Shown: one piece after another, positions 43,267-52,301 of the stretch
Layout: each line of letters begins with the position of its first letter
How positions within the stretch are numbered: the first letter of the stretch is position 1
Assembly: GCF_900182725.1 (NCBI RefSeq)
Contig: NZ_FXTO01000003.1
Coordinates: forward strand, 62,001 to 126,000
DNA from: Thalassovita litoralis
GTDB lineage: Bacteria > Pseudomonadota > Alphaproteobacteria > Rhodobacterales > Rhodobacteraceae
DNA: 64,000 nucleotides
Direction: 5' to 3'
Notes under the pieces: generated by a model
Seen by the model: only the letters and a program-made list of their open reading frames with translations
Databases searched by the model: none
Told to the model about the DNA's origin: nothing
Made by a program: the position numbers and the translations under genes

Positions 43267-44180
43267 GCGATGCAGTATTTAGTGTCCTGATGGCGATGAT
43301 TGGCGGCGCGATCCGGGTTTCCACCCCGTTTCTGTTTGTCGCCTTGGGCGAAACCCTGACGGAAAAATCGGGTCGCATCAATCTGGGACTAGAAGGGAAT
43401 CTGGTGCTGGGCGCGATGGTCGCCTATGCCACGTCCTATTCCACCGGAAACCCCTGGCTTGGCGTACTGGCCGCAGGCGCGGCGGGCATGGTGCTAAGCG
43501 CCGGGCATGGCTGGATTTGCAAGCTTCCCAAGGTCAATGACATTGCCGTGGGCATTGCGTTTATGAACCTTGGCACCGGGCTGGCGTTTTTCTTTGGTAA
43601 ACCCTTCATTCAGCCCACCGCCCCCCGGCTGGACGCGGTGGCATTGGGGAACTGGTCCGCAACCCCGCAGGTTCGGCAGGCGCTGCTGGTCAATCCCCTG
43701 TTTTTTGTCGGGCTGGCGCTGGCTGTGATCCTGTGGTGGATGCTGAAAAGCACCCGCTGGGGGCTGACCATTCGCATGACCGGCGACAGCGCCGCGTCGG
43801 CGCGGGCAATGGGCGTATCCGTGGATCGGGTCCGCCTGCTGACCACAGCTTCGGGCGGATTTCTGGCCGGGATCGGTGGCGCGTTCCTGTCGCTGTATTA
43901 CCCCGGTAGCTGGAACGAAAGCCTGTCGTCTGGACAAGGACTGATGGCCGTCGCACTGGTGATTTTTGCCCGCTGGAACCCCTTGCGTTGTGTCTGGGCG
44001 GCCCTGCTGTTCGGGGCAACCGGCGCCTTGGGGCCAGCGCTGCAATCCATCGGCATCAGTCAGGGCTACTATTTCTTCAATGCCGCCCCCTACATCCTGA
44101 CATTGGTCATCATGATCATCTCGGCGCGGTCCGAAGCCGCCTCGCGGGCGGCCCCAAGCGAATTGTCAATTGTGAAATGA
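43263..44180 (+). CDS. BMP-type ABC transporter permease (second subunit)
   Basis: A 305-residue inner-membrane protein with about eight helices, partner of the preceding permease. LGETLTEKSGRINLGLEGNLVLGAM (about 24-48) is the family signature, and MTGDSAASARAMGVSVDRVRLLT is the coupling loop to the ATPase. Four-base overlaps with genes on both sides show a tightly coupled operon. Confidence 0.94.
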   Translation: MSDAVFSVLMAMIGGAIRVSTPFLFVALGETLTEKSGRINLGLEGNLVLGAMVAYATSYSTGNPWLGVLAAGAAGMVLSAGHGWICKLPKVNDIAVGIAFMNLGTGLAFFFGKPFIQPTAPRLDAVALGNWSATPQVRQALLVNPLFFVGLALAVILWWMLKSTRWGLTIRMTGDSAASARAMGVSVDRVRLLTTASGGFLAGIGGAFLSLYYPGSWNESLSSGQGLMAVALVIFARWNPLRCVWAALLFGATGALGPALQSIGISQGYYFFNAAPYILTLVIMIISARSEAASRAAPSELSIVK

Positions 44181-45718
44181 CGGGAACAAAGCAGATGACA
44201 GCGACACAAGCCCCTTCGCTTCGTACATTTCACATGAGCAAAGCCTTCGGTCAGCTACAGGCGCTGGACGATATATCGCTTGATGTGGCAGCCGGGTCGT
44301 TTCACGCATTGCTGGGGGAAAATGGCGCCGGGAAATCCACCTTGGTGAAATGTATCATGGGCTTTTATCAGGCCGATGCCGGGCAGGTTATGTTTAACGG
44401 CCACGAAGCAAAAGTGCGCAGCCCCCGCGACGCACATGCCTTGGGCATTGGCATGGTCTATCAGCACTTTACGCTGGTTCCTTGTCTGACGGCGGCCGAA
44501 AATCTGGTGATTGCGCGGGCGGATACGCCGATGGTCATCAACTGGAAAACGGAACGGAAGCGGCTGGACGCGTTCATGGAAACCATGCCGTTTCAGGTGC
44601 GTCTGGATGCCTTGGTTTCCACGCTTTCCGCCGGGGAAAAGCAAAAGCTGGAAATCCTGAAGCTTTTGTATCTGAACCAGCGCTTCCTGATTTTGGACGA
44701 ACCCACATCGGTCCTGACACCATCCGAAGCAGACGAAGTTCTGGGCGTCCTGCGGGATATGGCCCACCGGAATGACGTCACGGTTCTGATGATTTCCCAC
44801 AAATTCCGAGAGGTCAAAACCTTCTGCGACAGTTTCACGGTCCTGCGGCGCGGAAAATGCGCTGGAACCGGGGACGCCAGAACCGCCAGCATCGCAGAGC
44901 TAAGCCATATGATGATCGGGGACGCGGGGCTGCGTCCGCCAGCCACCCGAACCGCCGCCCCCAAATCCGCCCCCGCGCTGCACCTGAACAATCTGTCAGC
45001 CCGCGATGTCGAAGGCCGTCATGTCGTATCGAATGTCACACTGACCGTTCCAGCCGGGCAAATCGTTGGCATTGCCGGGGTATCCGGCAACGGCCAAAGC
45101 GCCCTGATCGAGGTGCTGTCCGGGCAGCGCGCGCTGGAAAGTGGCCACATCACCGTAGGCGACGCCGCCTTTTCGCCGACACGCCGGAATTTTGACCGTT
45201 TCAAGGTTTTCGGCCTGCCCGAAGAACCCTTGCGCAATGCCGTGGTCCCCCGCATGACCGTGGCGGAAAACATTGCCTTTCGCAGCTTTGACAAATCGCC
45301 GCTGGCCAATCGGCTGGGGATACTGTCCCCCGCCCGCATCCGCAAACGGGGCGCAGAGCTGATCAACAAATTCAACGTCCACACCAGTTCCCCGGATGCA
45401 CCGATTGAAACGCTTTCGGGCGGGAATGTGCAGCGCGCAGTTCTGGCGCGGGAATTGTCCGGGGCAGTGGATGTGCTGATCGTTGCGAACCCTTGCTTCG
45501 GTCTGGATTTTGCATCGGTTGCGGACATCCGGGGAAAAATCATGGAAAGCCGCAACAAAGGCGCGGCAGTTCTGCTGGTCAGCGAAGATCTGGACGAAAT
45601 CTTTGAACTGGCGGATCAAATCGCGGTCATGTCCGAGGGGCAAATCACCTATCTTGCCGCAACAGCAGACACCGATACCATGCAGGTCGGGCAACATATC
45701 GCGGGGCACGGCAAATAA
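44177..45718 (+). CDS. BMP-type ABC transporter ATP-binding protein (two NBDs)
   Basis: A 513-residue protein with two nucleotide-binding domains fused in tandem. The first (about 10-240) has Walker A GENGAGKST, signature LSAGEKQKLEIL and Walker B LILDEPT. The second (about 260-505) has a relaxed Walker A GVSGNGQSA, signature LSGGNVQRAVLAREL and Walker B DVLIVANPCFGLD, where the acid after the strand is missing. The degenerate second site is normal for this sugar/nucleoside-type family. ATG 44177 overlaps the preceding stop. Confidence 0.94.
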   Translation: MTGTKQMTATQAPSLRTFHMSKAFGQLQALDDISLDVAAGSFHALLGENGAGKSTLVKCIMGFYQADAGQVMFNGHEAKVRSPRDAHALGIGMVYQHFTLVPCLTAAENLVIARADTPMVINWKTERKRLDAFMETMPFQVRLDALVSTLSAGEKQKLEILKLLYLNQRFLILDEPTSVLTPSEADEVLGVLRDMAHRNDVTVLMISHKFREVKTFCDSFTVLRRGKCAGTGDARTASIAELSHMMIGDAGLRPPATRTAAPKSAPALHLNNLSARDVEGRHVVSNVTLTVPAGQIVGIAGVSGNGQSALIEVLSGQRALESGHITVGDAAFSPTRRNFDRFKVFGLPEEPLRNAVVPRMTVAENIAFRSFDKSPLANRLGILSPARIRKRGAELINKFNVHTSSPDAPIETLSGGNVQRAVLARELSGAVDVLIVANPCFGLDFASVADIRGKIMESRNKGAAVLLVSEDLDEIFELADQIAVMSEGQITYLAATADTDTMQVGQHIAGHGK

Positions 45719-45741
45719 AGCGCCCCGGTCGTTCTGTTGTT

Positions 45742-46521
45742 TCACTCGACCGCAGGAAGATCGAAATTCTTCAGCGTGCGGCGACTGTGATCCGCGCCGT
45801 AGATGCGGGCAATCGTTTCGTGAATGCACCGGGCATGGTCTGCCGCTTTATCTCGCACCCGATATAGCGGCCCAGCCACGGTGATCCCGTAAATTCGATA
45901 CCCATCCACCACCGGCACCGCCACCCCGCCCAGATCGGGCGAATAGTTCGACGCCGACTGAAACCAGCCCCGGCGACGGCCCTGCTCCATCTGCGCCAGC
46001 ACTTCGGACAGGCTCATCGGGGTGTTTTCCCCATAGCGTTCATAACTGACCTTGCGCAACAAAACCCCCAGATCGTTTTCCGAAAGCTGCGACAGCAACG
46101 CCTGACCTGATGCCGTGGCGTGGATCGGCACACGATTGCCCTGCGCGGCGGCATAACGGACGCCGGATTGGGACTCGACCACATCGACGAATACCGCGAA
46201 CAACCCGCTGGGGGCCGAAATCCACACGGTTTCCCCGGTTTCTGCGGCCAGTTCCCGCATCACCTGTATCAGCCGTTCGGGAATCGGTTCACCTTCGGCG
46301 ATGGCCTTGGACAGCAACAGCCAACGCGGGGTTGGATAAAACCCGGCCCGCGCCTTGGGTTCATACAGATAGCCGCGTTCTACCAGTGTGGACAGGATAT
46401 TGAACGCGCTGGATCGCGGCCAGCCGAAATGGGCCACCACCTCGGACAGGGTGGCCGGGCTTTTCCGATCCGCGAAAAATTCCAGCAATCCCAGTAGGTT
46501 TTCAACCTGTTTAACGGTCAA
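45742..46521 (-). CDS. IclR-family transcriptional regulator (TTG start)
   Basis: A 259-residue regulator whose start is TTG at 46521, placed by AACAGGAGAAAGCCT just upstream; the longer frame (to 46581) lacks a site. The N-terminal winged helix is VKQVENLLGLLEFFADRKSPATLSEVVAHFGWPRSS. The effector domain runs from about 85 to 259, with ATASGQALLSQLSE and SPDLGGVAVPVVDG. It is divergent from the CoA-transferase operon and probably controls it through the 18-bp palindrome at 46652. Confidence 0.93.
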   Translation of the reverse strand: MTVKQVENLLGLLEFFADRKSPATLSEVVAHFGWPRSSAFNILSTLVERGYLYEPKARAGFYPTPRWLLLSKAIAEGEPIPERLIQVMRELAAETGETVWISAPSGLFAVFVDVVESQSGVRYAAAQGNRVPIHATASGQALLSQLSENDLGVLLRKVSYERYGENTPMSLSEVLAQMEQGRRRGWFQSASNYSPDLGGVAVPVVDGYRIYGITVAGPLYRVRDKAADHARCIHETIARIYGADHSRRTLKNFDLPAVE

Positions 46522-46602
46522 AGGCTTTCTCCTGTTCCGGGGGTATTTCCCGCCCCTGTTCCCGGTTGTCCAGACACGCATTCGCGCAGGCCCAGAATCC
46601 AG

Positions 46603-46632
46603 TTGACAAGATAGTTCGCAGATTCATTAATA
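46603..46632 (+). promoter_or_regulatory. Promoter of the CoA-transferase/TRAP operon
   Basis: A consensus TTGACA (46603-46608) is followed 18 bases later by TTAATA (46627-46632), with the start point expected near 46640, just before the palindrome. Read by eye. Confidence 0.5.
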
Positions 46633-46651
46633 GTCCAAATACTGAATTATA

Positions 46652-46669
46652 TGTTCATATATATGAACA
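46652..46669. promoter_or_regulatory. Perfect 18-bp palindromic operator for the IclR regulator
   Basis: TGTTCATATATATGAACA is a perfect palindrome in the divergent region between the IclR gene and the CoA-transferase gene, placed just after the predicted -10 and before the ribosome site. This is the expected place for repression. Confidence 0.65.
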
Positions 46670-46685
46670 AATCGGAGGGAAAGCA

Positions 46686-47888
46686 ATGGGGCCATTGGCG
46701 GGGGTGCGTATCCTTGATCTGACCACGGTTCTGATGGGACCGTATGCCACGCAGATCCTTGGGGATTTCGGGGCTGACGTGATCAAGGTGGAATCGCCCG
46801 ATGGCGACGTGGTGCGCCAGATTGGCCCGGCCCGACATCCCGACATGGGGCCGCTGTTTATGAACGTGAACCGTTCAAAACGCGACATCGCGCTGGACCT
46901 GAAACGCCCCGAAGCCCGCCCCGCCATCCTGAAACTGGTGGAACAGGCCGATGTGCTGGTGACGAATATCCGCCCCCGCGCGATGGCGCGTCTGGGCCTG
47001 TCATACGAGGAACTGGCCGAACTGAACCCGCGCCTGATCTATGCCGCTCTGGTGGGCTATGACCAAACCGGCCCCTATGCGGATCGTCCCGCCTATGATG
47101 ATCTGATACAGGGCGGGTCTTGTATCGCGCATGGGTTTGTGCGGGCGGGCGGGCAGCCGTCCTATGTTCCGGCAGCGGTGGCGGATCGGATCGTCGGCAT
47201 GGCCGGGGTCAATGCCATTCTGGCCGCCGTGATTGAACGGATGCGATCCGGTCAGGGACAAAAGATCGAAATCCCGATGTTCGAAACCATGGTATCCATG
47301 ATCATGGGGGATCACATGGGCGGGCTGACCTTTGATCCGCCGCTGGATCAGGGCGGCTATGCCCGCCACCTGTCCCCGGACCGCCGCCCCTATCAAACGC
47401 AGGATGGTTATGTCTGCGCCCTGATTTACACAGACGGCCACTGGCAACGCTTCTTTGACGCCATCGGGCGCGGCGAAATGTTTACCACGGACGACCGTTT
47501 CAGCAGTTTCACCAACCGCATGGCCAATATCGACTTTGTCTATTCTGAACTGGGCAAAATCATCCGCACCAAAACCACCGCCGAATGGCTGGACATATTT
47601 GAACGCGCTGACGTGCCTGCCATGCCCATGCACAGCTATGAATCTGTGATGCAAGACCCGCATCTGGTGGCGACCGGGTTCTTTGACACTATCGAACACC
47701 CCAGCGAAGGCACCCTGCGCCAGATGGCCGTGCCTGTCAGCTTTTCCCGCACCCCGGTGAAACCATCCCGCCCCGCCCCGCGTCTGGGCGAACACGGGGC
47801 CGAGATTCTGGCCGAGGCCGGATTTTCAGACGATGACATTGCCCAAATGCAGCAAAACGGGGCGCTGTGCGCCATGAAGAAGGACTAA
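46686..47888 (+). CDS. CaiB/BaiF (class III) CoA-transferase
   Basis: A 400-residue enzyme starting MGPLAGVRILDLTTVLMGPYATQ at ATG 46686, behind GGAGGGAAAGCA. Family features are LGDFGADVIKVESPDGD, LDLKRPEARPAILKLVEQADVLVTNIRP and RPAYDDLIQGGS, where the Asp is the likely catalytic carboxylate forming a CoA anhydride/thioester. These enzymes move CoA between carboxylic acids, for example succinyl-CoA to itaconate or mesaconate. It is the first gene of an operon with acyl-CoA dehydrogenase, MaoC hydratase, CitE lyase and TRAP genes. Confidence 0.94.
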   Translation: MGPLAGVRILDLTTVLMGPYATQILGDFGADVIKVESPDGDVVRQIGPARHPDMGPLFMNVNRSKRDIALDLKRPEARPAILKLVEQADVLVTNIRPRAMARLGLSYEELAELNPRLIYAALVGYDQTGPYADRPAYDDLIQGGSCIAHGFVRAGGQPSYVPAAVADRIVGMAGVNAILAAVIERMRSGQGQKIEIPMFETMVSMIMGDHMGGLTFDPPLDQGGYARHLSPDRRPYQTQDGYVCALIYTDGHWQRFFDAIGRGEMFTTDDRFSSFTNRMANIDFVYSELGKIIRTKTTAEWLDIFERADVPAMPMHSYESVMQDPHLVATGFFDTIEHPSEGTLRQMAVPVSFSRTPVKPSRPAPRLGEHGAEILAEAGFSDDDIAQMQQNGALCAMKKD

Positions 47889-47891
47889 GAC

Positions 47892-49058
47892 ATGGATTTT
47901 GCCCTGACCGACGACCAAACCGCGATCCGCGATGCCGTGTCCCGTATCTGCGACCGTTTCGGCGCGGATTACTGGCTGACCCGCGACCGCGAAGGCGGCT
48001 TCCCGGTGGAATTTTATGACGCGCTGGCTACCGAAGGCTGGCTGGGCATTTGTACGGACGAAGCACAGGGCGGCGCCGGGCTGGGCATCACCGAAGCCGC
48101 AATCATGATGCGCACCATTTCGGAATCCGGGGCCGGGCTGTCGGGGGCGTCTGCGGTGCATATCAACATCTTCGGGCTGAACCCCGTGGCCGTGTTTGGC
48201 ACCGAAGAACAAAAGGACCGCATGATCCGCCCAATGGCCGCCGGTCAGGAAAAAGCCTGTTTCGCCGTCACCGAACCCAACACGGGGCTGAACACCACGC
48301 AGTTGAAGCTGCGCGCCGAAAAGCAGGGCGATAAATATGTGGTGAACGGACAAAAGGTTTGGATTTCCACCGCGCAAGTGGCCGATAACCTGCTGGTTCT
48401 GGCCCGCACCACCCCACTGGATCAGGTTAAATCCCCCACGCACGGGCTATCACTGTTTTACACCCCGTTCGACCGCGACCGGATCAAGGTGAACGAGATC
48501 GAAAAAATGGGCCGCAAGGCCGTGGATTCGAACGAGCTGTTCTTTGAGAACTTTGAAATCCCCGAAAGCGACCGGATCGGCGAAGAAGGCCGCGGATTTG
48601 AATACATCCTGCACGGGCTGAACCCCGAACGTATCCTGATCGCCGCCGAGGCCGTGGGGCTGGGTTTTGCCGCGTTGAAACGCGCCACCGATTACGCCAA
48701 GGAACGCGAGGTCTTTAACCGGCCCATCGGTAAAAACCAGTCGATCCAGCACCCGCTGGCGATTTGTCATGCGGAACTGGAAGCCGCGTGGCTGATGATC
48801 ATGAAAGCGGCGTGGGAATACGACAATGGCCTGCCCTGCGGCGCATCCGCCAACACCGCGAAATATCTGGCGGGCGAGGCCGGGTTCAACGCCTGCCAAA
48901 CTGCGGTGATGACGCACGGCGGCTTTGGCTATGCCAAGGAATATCACGTTGAACGCTACCTGCGCGAAAGCCTGATCCCCCGTATCGCGCCCGTGTCCCC
49001 CCAGCTTGCCCTGTGCTTCATCGCCGAGAAGGTGCTGGGCCTTCCGAAATCCTACTGA
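47892..49058 (+). CDS. Acyl-CoA dehydrogenase
   Basis: A 388-residue FAD flavoenzyme of the ACAD family that makes an alpha,beta-double bond in a CoA thioester. It shows the FAD-binding CFAVTEPNTGLNTT and WISTAQVADNLLVLART, the C-terminal helix bundle from about 230, and GHFGYAKEYHVERYLRE-type ending (read as HGGFGYAKEYHVERYL). The usual catalytic Glu of YEGT is absent (RIAPVSPQ there). Instead LNPERILIAAEAVG has a Glu where isovaleryl-CoA dehydrogenase places its base. Three bases separate it from the CoA-transferase stop. A branched dicarboxyl-CoA substrate is possible. Confidence 0.94.
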   Translation: MDFALTDDQTAIRDAVSRICDRFGADYWLTRDREGGFPVEFYDALATEGWLGICTDEAQGGAGLGITEAAIMMRTISESGAGLSGASAVHINIFGLNPVAVFGTEEQKDRMIRPMAAGQEKACFAVTEPNTGLNTTQLKLRAEKQGDKYVVNGQKVWISTAQVADNLLVLARTTPLDQVKSPTHGLSLFYTPFDRDRIKVNEIEKMGRKAVDSNELFFENFEIPESDRIGEEGRGFEYILHGLNPERILIAAEAVGLGFAALKRATDYAKEREVFNRPIGKNQSIQHPLAICHAELEAAWLMIMKAAWEYDNGLPCGASANTAKYLAGEAGFNACQTAVMTHGGFGYAKEYHVERYLRESLIPRIAPVSPQLALCFIAEKVLGLPKSY

Positions 49059-49069
49059 AAGGACCGATT

Positions 49070-49534
49070 ATGCCCGGATTGTATTTCGAAGACTTCGAGG
49101 TTGACCGCCAGTTTCGCCACGAACTGACCCGCACCGTGACCGAAGCCGACAATACCATGTTCAGCCTGATGTCGATGAACCCGCAACCCCTTCACATTGA
49201 TGCGGATTTCGCCGCAGGCACCGAATGGGGGCAGCGGTTGTTCAATTCGCTGTTCACGCTGGCGATCATGATCGGGATGACGGTGCAGGACACCACGCTT
49301 GGCACCACGATCGGCAATCTGGGCATGTCCGATGTGCGCTTCCCAAACCCGGTGTTTCATGGCGATACGCTGCGGGCGGAAACCCGGATCGTATCGAAAC
49401 GCGAAAGCAAATCGCGCCCGGATACGGGCTTGGTGGAATTTGAACATAGCTGTTTTAACCAGCACGGCACGCTGGTGGCGTCCTGCCGTCGGGTGGGGCT
49501 GATGCGCAAACGCCCAACCGAAGGGGCCGCATGA
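49070..49534 (+). CDS. MaoC-family (hot-dog fold) enoyl-CoA hydratase
   Basis: A 154-residue protein starting MPGLYFEDFEVDRQFRHE at ATG 49070, behind AAAGGACC. The hot-dog motif is FSLMSMNPQPLHIDADFAAGTEWGQ (about 28-52), close to the NPQPLHLD pattern seen in itaconyl-CoA/mesaconyl-CoA hydratase-type MaoC proteins; the general Asp of the R-hydratase motif is replaced here. The gene sits between the dehydrogenase and the CitE-like lyase, consistent with hydration of an unsaturated dicarboxyl-CoA. The stop overlaps the next start. Confidence 0.92.
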   Translation: MPGLYFEDFEVDRQFRHELTRTVTEADNTMFSLMSMNPQPLHIDADFAAGTEWGQRLFNSLFTLAIMIGMTVQDTTLGTTIGNLGMSDVRFPNPVFHGDTLRAETRIVSKRESKSRPDTGLVEFEHSCFNQHGTLVASCRRVGLMRKRPTEGAA

Positions 49535-50388
49535 TGCGCAGCTTTCTGTTCGTTCCCGGCGACAGCACCCGCAAATTCGCCAAGGCTCTGGGCGGCGAGG
49601 CGGACGCGCTGATCCTTGATCTGGAAGATTCCGTAGCAGCCCCCGCCAAGGATCAGGCCCGCGTCTGCGTGGCCGAGATGCTGGGCGCGGATCGGGGCGG
49701 CAAGGCGCTGTTCGTGCGGGTGAACGCGCTGGATACCGGGTTGACGCTGACCGATCTGGCCGCCGTGATGCCCCATGCACCCGATGGGATTGTGCTGCCA
49801 AAATGCGAAGGCCCGGACGATCTGCGGCAACTGGCGCATTATCTGGCCGCGTTCGAGGCCGCGCATGATCTGCGCCAAACCCGCATTCTGGCCATTGTCA
49901 CCGAAACCGCCGGTTCCCTGTTCAGTCTGGGCCAATACCGCGAGGTTGACCCGCGCCTGTGGGGGATGATGTGGGGGGCCGAGGATTTGGCCGCCTCGCT
50001 TGGGGCGCGGCAGAATGCGGAAAATGGCGTTTATCACGAACCCTTCCGACTGGCCCGCAACCTGTGCCTTGCGGGTGCTGCGGCGGCGGGCGTCGTGGCG
50101 GTGGATACGATCTGTGCCACGCTGAACGATCTGGACGCGTTAGAGACAGAGGCCCGGATCGCCCGGCGCGACGGGTTCGGGGCAAAGGCGGTGATCCACC
50201 CCAACCACGTTGCCCCGGTGAACCGCGCGTTTCAGCCAACGGAACAGGAACTGGATTGGGCGCAAAAAGTGCTGGACGCCTTCGCCGCCAATCCCAATGC
50301 TGGTGTCGTCAATATCGACGGGCAGATGATCGACAAACCGCATGAACGCGCGGCGCGTAAAATTCTGGCCGCACGCGCCCCGACCTGA
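49531..50388 (+). CDS. HpcH/HpaI-family (CitE-like) CoA-ester lyase
   Basis: A 285-residue TIM-barrel lyase starting MMRSFLFVPGDSTRKFAKAL. It shows DALILDLEDSVAAPAKDQAR (metal-binding acids), FVRVNALDTG, GIVLPKCEGPDDL, WGAEDLAASLGA and GFGAKAVIHPNHVAPVNRAF, the CitE/MCL pattern. Such enzymes cleave malyl-, beta-methylmalyl- or citramalyl-CoA to acetyl- or propionyl-CoA plus glyoxylate or pyruvate. The start overlaps the MaoC stop by four bases. It closes the catabolic part of the operon; TRAP genes follow. Confidence 0.94.
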   Translation: MMRSFLFVPGDSTRKFAKALGGEADALILDLEDSVAAPAKDQARVCVAEMLGADRGGKALFVRVNALDTGLTLTDLAAVMPHAPDGIVLPKCEGPDDLRQLAHYLAAFEAAHDLRQTRILAIVTETAGSLFSLGQYREVDPRLWGMMWGAEDLAASLGARQNAENGVYHEPFRLARNLCLAGAAAAGVVAVDTICATLNDLDALETEARIARRDGFGAKAVIHPNHVAPVNRAFQPTEQELDWAQKVLDAFAANPNAGVVNIDGQMIDKPHERAARKILAARAPT

Positions 50389-50401
50389 ACAGGAGGACAC
50401 G

Positions 50402-50989
50402 ATGGGAGGAGTTATGGAGGAGAACCGGCCGGTCAATGCGCTATCGGCGCTGTTGGCACGGGTGGAAACCGTGCTGATCGGGGTGTCAGGCGCAGCTATG
50501 GCGGCCATCATGCTGATCGTCGTGCTGGATGTATGCCTGCGCTATGTCCTGTCGTCACCGCTGACGTGGTCTTACAGCCTGATCGGGCTGTATATGGTGG
50601 GAGCGGTGTTTTTTCTGGCGCTGTCCGATACGATGCACCACCACGGCCATATCGCGCTGGATGTGTTCGTGCCCTTCCTGCCCCGGCCCGTCCGGCATTT
50701 GGCACAGGCCGCGGGCTACGGCGTGTCGACCCTGTTTATCGGCGCAATGACATGGCTGGGCTATACGCAGGCCGTCAGCGCGTTTTTATCCGATGACCGC
50801 GTGGCCGAGGCCGTGGCTTGGCCCACCTGGATTGCCTATGCGCTGCTGACCGTGGGCATGGGGGCGCTGTGCCTGCGCTGCGGCTATCGGGCTGTATTTC
50901 ATCTGGCCTCCATCTTTTCCGCCCGTGATCTGGTGGAACTGCCTGCGCCGCCCAATACCGAACTCAAAACCGGAGAACACGGCGAATGA
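50402..50989 (+). CDS. dctQ: TRAP transporter small permease (DctQ)
   Basis: A 195-residue inner-membrane protein with four helices (about 24-170), including MLIVVLDVCLRYVL and TWSYSLIGLYMVGAVFFLALSD, the DctQ family pattern. Two adjacent starts each have a good site: ATG 50402 after AGGAGGACACG and ATG 50414 after GGAGGAGTT. It is 13 bases downstream of the CoA-ester lyase gene and overlaps dctM by four bases. Confidence 0.93.
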   Translation: MGGVMEENRPVNALSALLARVETVLIGVSGAAMAAIMLIVVLDVCLRYVLSSPLTWSYSLIGLYMVGAVFFLALSDTMHHHGHIALDVFVPFLPRPVRHLAQAAGYGVSTLFIGAMTWLGYTQAVSAFLSDDRVAEAVAWPTWIAYALLTVGMGALCLRCGYRAVFHLASIFSARDLVELPAPPNTELKTGEHGE

Positions 50990-52272
50990 GCGTTTCCATT
51001 GTTCTGATCCTTCTTGCTGTTCTGCTGATCACCGGCCTGCCTGTCGCACTGGCGATGGGGGTATCCGGCGCTGTGGGCCTGTATATGTTCGGCGGCTGGC
51101 CTATCCTTCAGGGCATCCTGAAAACCACCCCGCTGTCCACCGCCAACAGTTATGAAATCATCACCATCCCGATGTTTATCCTGATGGCAGAATTCGTGAT
51201 CATTTCCGGCGTGGCAAACGATCTGTTCCGCGCGGCAACCGTGTGGGTTGGGCGGCTGCGCGGCGGCGTAGCGATGGCAACCGCATTGGCGGGCGCCGGG
51301 TTCGGTGCGATTTCCGGGTCATCCACGGCGGCGGCGGCAACGCTAGCGTCCACCTCGATCCCGGCCATGCTGAAAGAGGGGTACGATCCCAAACTGGCGG
51401 GCGGCGTCGTGGCGATTTCCGGCACCCTGTCGATGCTGATCCCACCGTCCATTGCGCTGATCCTGTACGGGATCATCGCGGATATTCCGGTTTCTGCCCT
51501 GCTGGTGGGTGGGGTTCTGCCCGGCATTCTGGTGACGGCCACGATCATGCTGACCATCGCCTTTCTGGTCTGGCACGACCCCAGTGCCGCCCCCAAGGGG
51601 CAGGCCTATAGCATGGCACAGAAATTCGGATCGCTGAAACGGGTGGGTCCGGTTCTGATCCTGTTCTTTGCCGTCACCGGCACGATCTATTCCGGCATCG
51701 CCACCCCGACCGAGGCGGCAGGCATCGGCGCCTTCTGCGCCATGCTGATCGCTGCATGGGAACGCAAGCTGACCATTGCAAATAGCTGGCTGGCGTTGCG
51801 GTCTGCCGCGCAAACCACATGTATGATCCTGTTCATCATTCTGGGGGCGCATGTCTTTGGCTACTATTTCACCCTGACCCGCGTCACCAATGATCTGGCC
51901 GATTGGGTGGGGGCGCTGGAAGCCTCGCGCTGGGTTATTCTGGCGGTGATCCTGTTTGGCTATCTGATCCTTGGGTTTTTCATGGACCAAATCGCCATCC
52001 TGATCCTGACCGTTCCCGTGGTGCTGCCGCTGGTCTATCAACTGGGGTTTGATCCGGTGTGGTTCGGGGTTCTGATCGTCGTCACCGCCGAGGTGGGCAT
52101 GGTCACGCCACCGATGGGGATGAATGTGTTCGTCGTCGCCCGATACACCCGCCGCCCGCTGGGCGAGCTGTTCCGGGGCGTCATGCCCCATGTCTGGGCG
52201 CATCTGATCGTTATTGCACTGCTGGCGGCCTTTCCGGCCATCATCCTGTGGCTGCCATCCACCATGCAGTGA
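50986..52272 (+). CDS. dctM: TRAP transporter large permease (DctM)
   Basis: A 428-residue inner-membrane protein with about twelve helices, the sodium-driven translocation subunit of a TRAP system. Conserved parts include LYMFGGWPILQGI, FGAISGSSTAAAATLAS (first hairpin loop), GTLSMLIPPSIALILYG and MDQIAILILTVPVVLPL. The start overlaps dctQ as ATGA. It works with DctQ and the DctP gene just downstream. Confidence 0.95.
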   Translation: MSVSIVLILLAVLLITGLPVALAMGVSGAVGLYMFGGWPILQGILKTTPLSTANSYEIITIPMFILMAEFVIISGVANDLFRAATVWVGRLRGGVAMATALAGAGFGAISGSSTAAAATLASTSIPAMLKEGYDPKLAGGVVAISGTLSMLIPPSIALILYGIIADIPVSALLVGGVLPGILVTATIMLTIAFLVWHDPSAAPKGQAYSMAQKFGSLKRVGPVLILFFAVTGTIYSGIATPTEAAGIGAFCAMLIAAWERKLTIANSWLALRSAAQTTCMILFIILGAHVFGYYFTLTRVTNDLADWVGALEASRWVILAVILFGYLILGFFMDQIAILILTVPVVLPLVYQLGFDPVWFGVLIVVTAEVGMVTPPMGMNVFVVARYTRRPLGELFRGVMPHVWAHLIVIALLAAFPAIILWLPSTMQ

Positions 52273-52301
52273 CAGTGTTCCAATAGGAGGAGGAGACTAA
52301 A

